NCBI GenBank assembly: GCA_002751075.1
Contig: NAOQ01000810.1
Coordinates: 4,489 to 28,449, forward strand
Origin: Ichthyophonus hoferi
Lineage: Eukaryota > Opisthokonta > Ichthyosporea > Ichthyophonida > Ichthyophonidae
Direction of reading: 5' to 3'
Length of the DNA stretch: 23,961 nt
Below the pieces are notes generated by a model. The model was not told the origin of the DNA. It did no database searches and worked only from the letters and a program-made list of their open reading frames with translations. Positions within the stretch are counted from its first letter, which is position 1. Each line of letters starts with the position of its first letter. Positions 17,978-23,961 of this stretch are shown here, piece by piece. The position numbers and the translations under genes were made by a program.

Positions 17978-20426
17978 GCATATTAACTTACCAACTTTAT
18001 TAGAAATCTCATCAGTAGAAATGCACTACGTTTAGTGAACTACGATATGAAGAACGATGTAGATCTGAATCAATCAGATTATGGATTATAGCAGTACATC
18101 ACAATCTATGTTACTTAAAGTTCAATGCCTAATAGAATCATAAAAATATAAAAGAAGGTCAACTGCGCTAGATTTCTTCATGGTTCTAGATACGTAAATG
18201 GCTAGAATCAAAATATGAAATTAATAAACTAAGCGATCAGCGAGCACCTGATTGAATTAAACTATTAGAGTCAATTAAACTATACATGAGGAATCCAAAC
18301 AAAACAACCAAAAATCGTAGGACATGTTCATCAAGACAGAACTTAGATTCCTGATAAGACTGGAATTGTCAACAAAAAGAGAGAAATTATAAACAAGAGA
18401 ACCTGCACATACTTGGATGCCAACCTTCAACACCATAAAGAATTGGCTTTTAGGCTCAATCATACAATTGAGCCCAGAGGATCACATCCAAGTTGCAATA
18501 AATAATAATAATGGTAGAAAACAGAGGATAAAGATATAATATGCTACATTCCAGATATTATGGCAATTCCCTGATGATATGTGCAAAAAACTGAGCCATG
18601 AATCAAAAATCTTTTTATATATATATAAAGCGTTTTAGTATTATTAATTCTTATCTAGGACAGGACAGTACGTCTTGGTGTCCGATTGGTTACACCAATT
18701 GGTGAGACTTTTTTATGCCTCACATTATTTCTCATCTAATCAACACATGCATCATACTAAGCACAACGTCAAATAGTCTTTAACATATATAATATTGTCC
18801 AGTACATACTTTTATTTTAACAGTAATATCAGTATTAAATAAAACTCCTGGAGAATCAGTCTTTTCTAATATAGAGGTAATTATGAATTCTCACAACCAC
18901 TATAGCCAACTCGTCTATATTGTGTTGGGGTAGGGGTAGAGTTGACTACTACGTAGCTGGCTCATGGGGGTCTGAGGACGGTGTCAGAGTTTTGTACTCT
19001 CAAGAGTGTGTTTTAAGGCTACTATTGAAACGGAAAAATATAGGGTAAACATATCCTGTATTTATTTTAAGCCATTACTTTGAACATGACACATGGTAGA
19101 TGTTGGACTATAGCGTAAGCAGAATTAGAAGCCCCGTCTCAAACACAGTCATTAATTTATACCGTTCTGCTAAAGATGTGATTCATTAGAATCTGCTCTC
19201 TCTATCAATATAATAGATAGTAATCCCCTTTGAAGTTGTCACCTTCTTCACCTCCTCTGGGGAGATTCTTGAAATATTCCTTTAATTAATTAATTATCGA
19301 GTATTGAGGGAATAGCATAGCCGCTTACTCGGATCTGTTGAATCACTGTCGATCGACGAGGAGGTGGCGGTTGGATCGATAGTCTCAAAATACGCGTCAC
19401 GCGTTACAGGGTTTTCAGAACTTTAACAACAGTTTCCCAAGCATTAACGACATTTTTTTCCAAGCTTTAGCGACATTAAAGTAAGAATACGATAATTTTG
19501 TTGAGAACCTGTTTATGAAAAAGCTAATAATAATTTTGTTATGGAATAATTTTTTCACGAATAGTTTCCCTAACTGAAGACCGACGTATGCGTCCAAGCA
19601 TTCTCATGTAATAATTTTTCAAAGTATTTCAGCTACTACCAGCATTAGGCTGCATACTACATGATGTCTTGTACAAAAACACACTGTTTATTGTTCATTT
19701 CTATATATATATTTATTAGTGTTGTTATTTTAAGCTAGTAATTTGGTTTGTTAATTTATTAATTACTGAGTGACTAACATCGGTCTGCGCTATTTGATTA
19801 ATTAATTTTATATAAAACCTCGCACAGGTTAGTATATCGGCGGCGGACTATTTAACGCCTACTCAGTTCATTAGTATGGGCCAAAAAAATAATTTAATTT
19901 ATTATTATTTTTCTTAGTATGGAGGGGGAGGGCATTCCCATTTAAGATCATCTTTCAGTCCGTCAGGGAAAGGCAAACCCATGTTATTCTTTTCGTGTAA
20001 TGAGATGCAGTAATTGTGAACATTATAACGTAATCATGACAATCTTCAATTCATAAATTAGTCATATTTTGACCAAGCGTTGATATAATTGGATCAACAG
20101 CTAACTCATGTTCCTTTGCATCCAATCACATTGTCTTACTTTTGGTATTATCATAAGTTAAATCTGATCCGTCTATCTTCACCTATCTTCATTTCCTTTT
20201 AAATGATTTTGACTATAAAGTGTGTATTACACTTGCAGTTTTATCCTGTTTATTTTATAAATCCATAAACTTCTGGTAACACCACTCACAAAGTTTGGAG
20301 CATAAAAACTCCATTAATCATTGGTTTGATGTTATTTCATGCCTTAATGGTACGCTTATTACATTAAATATGTATAAAAGTAGTTTCCCACAAATAAAGA
20401 CAAGCTAAATATTTCAAATATTTTAT
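17978..20426. other. gene-poor intergenic region
   Basis: No supported gene. Points seen: a hairpin GGCTCAAT/ATTGAGCC at about 18453-18476; a mostly open but unrecognised plus-strand frame around 18308-18500; CCAATTGG near 18696; a CpG-dense patch at 19318-19405; and two similar units of about 25 bases at 19434-19482 (TTCCCAAGCATTAACGACAT and TTCCAAGCTTTAGCGACATT). Confidence 0.35.
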
Positions 20427-20476
20427 ATCTGTGGTAGTTCTAGTGGGTTGTCCACAGGCTTTGGGATCTCCAATTG
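20427..20476 (+). repeat. short dispersed hairpin repeat, copy B
   Basis: It matches 12486-12535: ATCTGTGGTAGTTCTA, then a divergent eight-base stretch, then TCCACAGGCTT and GGGATCTCCAATTG. The inverted CTGTGG/CCACAG pair is kept while the bases between are changed. Confidence 0.6.
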
Positions 20477-21706
20477 GTTAATGAACAATGGTTGACTACG
20501 CTGGCTAGCAGTAGTAATAGTTAATTGATCCAATAAGTTTTCAAGTGGTAGAGGTCCTATAGAAGGCGTGTATACCAACTCACTAGGTAACTGGCTGTAG
20601 TAATTATAGCTATGTTTGTTTTAATTTGTGTTAGCAAAGATCGCACGTGTTAGTGGTGCGTATACGCGACTTCGTGTTTGAGTAGTTCATTAGCGAATTA
20701 ACTCGTAATGAAAGTAAGTGCTCAAACTATTTATTGACAAACCTGTTTATTTACCTGGTAGGAACCAAACGTTGTGCAATTGTATTAGTCAGCAAGAATC
20801 GTTACAAGCAGTTCCATTTACAATAATGAATGCAACTGTGCAGGCGTTAACCACCATTGACACACATGATAAGCAAAGATTGGGAAAAAATAAATAACAA
20901 CGGAAACACCTAGTAAAGGTCTTCGCCACACACACATGTGGCCCAATTCCAAGGAGGATGCAATAGTATTCGAGAACGAGGAAAGATTAGACAATTCTAG
21001 TGGATCTCGATGACCTTTCCTTTCATGAGTTATACTGCAGGATTGTTTCATTTCACAGATGGTGCACGAATTATATTTGGCCACAATCATGGGCTCAGAG
21101 TAATTAATCCACCCGGATGAGCCGATTGACCTTATTGGTAAATTGGTAATGGTATAACATAGCGCGCTAAAATATCATTCAAGATTACCAATAAAAATAG
21201 ATATGAAGCATCATTGCACCGCAACATTTTATATCCGTGAAAAATAGTATTGCATTTCTGTTTCAATTGCTGCATATTAACCTTAATGGGCATAAATTTT
21301 TATTTTGCGCATTACATAAATATATATATATATAGGTGCATTTATAATTTAACTGTCTTGCTATATATGTATATAAAGAAAACTCGTATGTCTTAAATAT
21401 AATCAATCAAATCGTTGCATAAGTAAATAAAGGAGGATGAAATAGCGCATCACAACAGTGATCAAATACCAAATACTATTTATATTATCCAATCAATTAA
21501 ACGTTATAAATGTTTAAAACAATACACTGTACTGACGTTGGATAGATCAACATATCTCCAGTGCCAGGGAGTATTTTGGGCACATTTACAGTTCTATCAC
21601 TATATATATTATATACAATATTATAAGTTATTTAACTTTTCCTATTATTATATCAAAGTTTTGAGGTGTTTTTGCCCTCTTACTTTTATTATTATCATTT
21701 AGCACT
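20477..21706. other. 5' flank of the ceramide synthase gene
   Basis: No gene supported. The minus-strand ORF at 20818-21090 has a C-x2-C-like segment near its start but no other family sign. CCAATCA at about 21489, about 215 bases before the ATG, and TATATATATTATATA runs near 21600 are promoter candidates. A pyrimidine/A stretch ending TTTAG just before the ATG could be the acceptor of a 5' untranslated intron. Confidence 0.35.
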
Positions 21707-23735
21707 ATGTCGGCAAATATATCTGGAGTACAGTTTAGTAATCAATATGATCGTCTTATGCATAATTGGGACCCTACTTGGATGGAGTTTTTCACTTTGC
21801 CTCCAGGGTTGCATAAAGAGGACATCGCTGACCCTAGTATGCTTGTACTTACATACATATATGCTGCACTATATATATATGTATATACCTATATACACAC
21901 GTTTATTTAAATGCATGCCTATACATATATAGATCCATACATAACTACATGCTTACATACATATATAGATCCATACATAACTACATGCTTACATACATAC
22001 ACACACACACACACATTTTTTAAGTGTAATGCTGTATGTATTCTAGTTATAGTCTGTGTATACTATATTATTCATTTGTTTAAAATAATTACCAGAGTAA
22101 GCATTTGTTTGCTCTATATTGTGCTATTGACTGTGTATATTGTGTGTTAGTGTATAGATGGGCCCAGATAGATTGCATCCTTACAGATAATAAATATGTA
22201 TAATATTCTAAACCTATATATAAATATGTACACACACAGATACATGCATATAATATGACTAATAACTTTCATATCAGATACTATTACGAGATACAACACA
22301 TAAGCATACATATACATATATATATATATACAAACACTACTATACCATCCAATACATATCATAACATATACTATTATACCATAAAATGCAGGCCATACTA
22401 TACAGTATTATACTATGCAATACATATACATGTACATATACATATACATATACATACATATAATAGAACCAATATTCCCCATAACACATACTGTTATACA
22501 ATATATACCGTACTATATAGTATTATACCATACAATGATAAAAGCCATATATATACTGCATATGCTAACTGTGTCTAAACCTACCCCAGTGTACCCGCAG
22601 ATGAACGATCTGTTCAGTTATACGGTGCCAGGGATTTTCATTATACTTTTCTTAAGGTAATTTTAATTTTATTATTATTTTATTATTTTTATATCTTGTA
22701 CTTTCTATTGGCTTTAGTATATTTTAAAATTATGCATCACACCACATAGTTTACATATATGGGGGTAGTAGAGATTGTCCATCAAACCTAGGTAGTAATG
22801 ATTCAGATTGAGATTAATTCCTGTATACATGTCACATTAGGTATACAGTCTAATCCCAATTCATTCTCACATCACACGTGTTCATAAGAGTATAAAATAA
22901 CTACGGTATGGTTGGGATGGGGTTTCTGCTTTTGTTTACTCTATATATGTATACTCGATATACTATATATAATATATGTACTCTAACATATATCCTATCT
23001 ACAGATTTATACTTGAAGGTTTTGTACTACGTAAGTTAGGGTATGCCCTAGGGATTAAAGACCCCAAGAAAAGGTACGTGTATATATTATTATATTATAC
23101 TATAGCATGTATCGTATAGCATGGTATTTATTGGATATGTATTATTGTATGTTAGTATGCCCTAGGCATTAAAGAGCCCAATAAGAGGTAGATAGGAGGA
23201 GGAGGAGCAGTGGGTATGTAATAATATATATATACGTAAATAGTATGTTTATACCATAGAATATAACCATATATGGTTCTATATGGCTCTATATAGGCTC
23301 CTACTTCCCAATCTACCCATCAATCTACCTCATTACTAACTCCTTTCTCCCTCTCCCTCTTTCCCTCTTCCTCTCCTGCAGACCCCCTCACCCTCCCCAT
23401 CACAACGCTAAATACAAACCATTAGAGGAAGTATATAAGACTCTGCCAATTAAGAGACCGTATCCTAGTCATCATATTATCACTAAGGTAACGTACATTC
23501 CTGTGTACTTTAATTTTAATAAAAATATTTGGTTGACTGGTAGTGAAGATTGTAATAGTAATAGTAATAATTACTAATTATAGCTAAACATAGCATATGT
23601 ATTACTAATTACAGCTATAAATAGCTGTCCATTGACACAGGACTACCGGAGAGTAAGATTACAGCATGGTTTAGAAAGAGAAAAAGAGTTGATGTGGCAT
23701 TGCCTGTTAAGAAATTTGCAGAGAGTGCTTTCAAG
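21707..23735 (+). CDS. ceramide synthase with Hox-like segment, 5' part (continues beyond the window)
   Basis: Five exons join in phase: 21707-21836, 22590-22656, 23005-23073, 23382-23487 and 23625-23735. They give the first 161 residues. Order: N-terminal luminal part with sequon N-I-S at residue 4 and the motif HNWDPTW; first membrane segment at about 51-69 (SYTVPGIFIILFLRFIL); the Pro-rich KDPKKRPPHPP; then the Hox-like segment at about 125-161 (LSIDTGLPESKITAWFRKRK, then LPVKKFAES). This last matches the LS-x-x-(S/T)-GL...WFRRRR...LLKKF pattern of animal ceramide synthases. The enzyme N-acylates sphingoid bases with acyl-CoA in the ER membrane; its catalytic TLC domain would be encoded by exons to the right of the window. 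Exon 5 uses the acceptor AAATAG at 23621-23624. The more obvious ACACAG at 23640 would break the frame. Three tandem duplications of splice sites lie in this gene. Confidence 0.88.
21925..21996 (+). repeat. two exact tandem copies of a 36-base unit in ceramide synthase intron 1
   Basis: The unit contains TAGATCCATACATAACTACA and repeats at 21925-21960 and 21961-21996 without change, followed by a CA run to about 22015. Identity suggests a recent, possibly variable, duplication. Confidence 0.85.
22766..22945 (+). repeat. dispersed repeat, copy 2, inside ceramide synthase intron 2
   Basis: Same order of shared blocks as 3752-3935, in the same orientation relative to the window, with about one change in four positions by eye. 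It fills about half of the 348-base intron 2. Confidence 0.65.
23155..23190 (+). repeat. duplicated 3' end of ceramide synthase exon 3 with its donor
   Basis: Sequence at 23156-23188 copies exon 3 from 23042 to the donor (period about 114 bases). The copied 11 codons stay open (YALGIKEPNKR against YALGIKDPKKR) and end at AG|GTAGAT. No acceptor in the right phase lies in front of it, so it is probably not an exon. Confidence 0.75.
23570..23624 (+). repeat. tandem duplication of the intron 4 acceptor region
   Basis: ATTACTAATTATAGCTAAACATAG at 23570-23593 is repeated with three changes at 23601-23624 (period 31). The right copy is the acceptor used by the phased model. The left copy, if used, would bring in an early stop. 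Confidence 0.75.
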
Positions 23736-23915
23736 GTAGGCATATGATTGGAGTATTTTATATTTAAAATGTAATTATTATTACTAGATATTGCATAGGT
23801 TATATGTATATGTATATATGTTCATATTACTATATTTTCAGAGGGTGTTTTTAGGGTAGGGATATAACTAGAAGAGATATTGTATATTTAAAATGTAATA
23901 TGTTATTACTATACA
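23721..23915 (+). repeat. tandem duplication of the exon 5 end, donor and following intron
   Basis: GAGAGTGCTTTCAAGGTAGG at 23721 recurs as GAGGGTGTTTTTAGGGTAGG at 23841 (period 120). The similarity continues into the intron through TATTTAAAATGTAAT. The copied coding bases would read EGVFR in place of ESAFK. Confidence 0.75.
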
Positions 23916-23917
23916 CT

Positions 23918-23920
<3 letters not shown>

Positions 23921-23961
<41 letters not shown>
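23921..23961. repeat. (AT)n microsatellite at the window's right end
   Basis: A run of AT dinucleotides continuing to the last base, inside ceramide synthase intron 5. Confidence 0.9.

Noticed and set aside
18453-18476. Eight-base hairpin GGCTCAAT/ATTGAGCC
   Set aside because: Too short and isolated to assign; no T run or RNA context follows.
20818-21090. Minus-strand frame with a C-x2-C-x5-C start, faintly like a retroelement integrase finger
   Set aside because: No further integrase or polymerase signature, no flanking repeats, and short length; best treated as chance.
21666-22660. Several overlapping Tyr/Ile/His-rich frames in ceramide synthase intron 1
   Set aside because: They are translations of TA/CA/CATA simple repeats.
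23641-23735. Exon 5 of ceramide synthase starting after ACACAG
   Set aside because: Joined to exon 4 it gives a frame without the WFRKRK motif and with a stop at the donor; starting at 23625 keeps phase and the conserved segment.

Overview
This is a stretch of nuclear DNA from an intron-bearing, very AT-rich animal genome. The animal reading rests on three things. One gene has tandem CBM14 (peritrophin-A) chitin-binding domains. One is a ceramide synthase carrying the Hox-like segment typical of animal members. The genes have several introns of about 140 to 750 bases with ordinary GT-AG sites. The species cannot be named from this; an invertebrate, perhaps a non-bilaterian, is plausible. No bacterial-type operon, CRISPR array, rRNA gene or convincing tRNA gene was seen, and no LTR element or virus-like element was recognised.

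Layout, left to right. (1) 1-1430: no gene seen. (2) About 1435-1912: a degenerate repeat array running into the 3' end of a two-exon minus-strand gene (3227 to 1872) for an unrecognised small membrane protein. (3) 3228-4449: no gene, but it holds one copy of a dispersed repeat of about 180 bases whose partner lies in the ceramide synthase gene. (4) 8258 to 4450, minus strand: an eight-exon gene with matching exon phases, predicting a secreted 595-residue protein. It has a signal peptide, a spherulin-4 (GH135-like) glycosidase domain, Thr-rich linkers and three CBM14 domains. A phased row of CCAAT boxes lies upstream. (5) 8259-14680: AT-rich and gene-poor, with a TAAAA-like simple repeat, an assembly gap flanked by identical 96-base sequences, copies of a short hairpin repeat and a long foldback. 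(6) 15343 to 14681, minus strand: an intronless, tail-anchored ubiquitin-conjugating enzyme of the UBE2J2/Ubc6 type, with Ser where the catalytic Asn normally sits. (7) 15344-21706: gene-poor, with a tRNA-like patch, one possible orphan exon, a small CpG-dense patch and another copy of the short repeat. (8) 21707 to the window's right part, plus strand: the first five coding exons (161 residues) of a ceramide synthase; the catalytic TLC part lies outside the window.

The genes are not an operon and share no obvious pathway. UBE2J2 and ceramide synthase are both ER-membrane proteins, and the spherulin-4/chitin-binding protein is predicted to be secreted. The most interesting points are the spherulin-4 plus CBM14 architecture, the paired loss of two cysteines in its last CBM14, the altered HPN triad in UBE2J2, and three separate tandem duplications of splice sites in the ceramide synthase gene.
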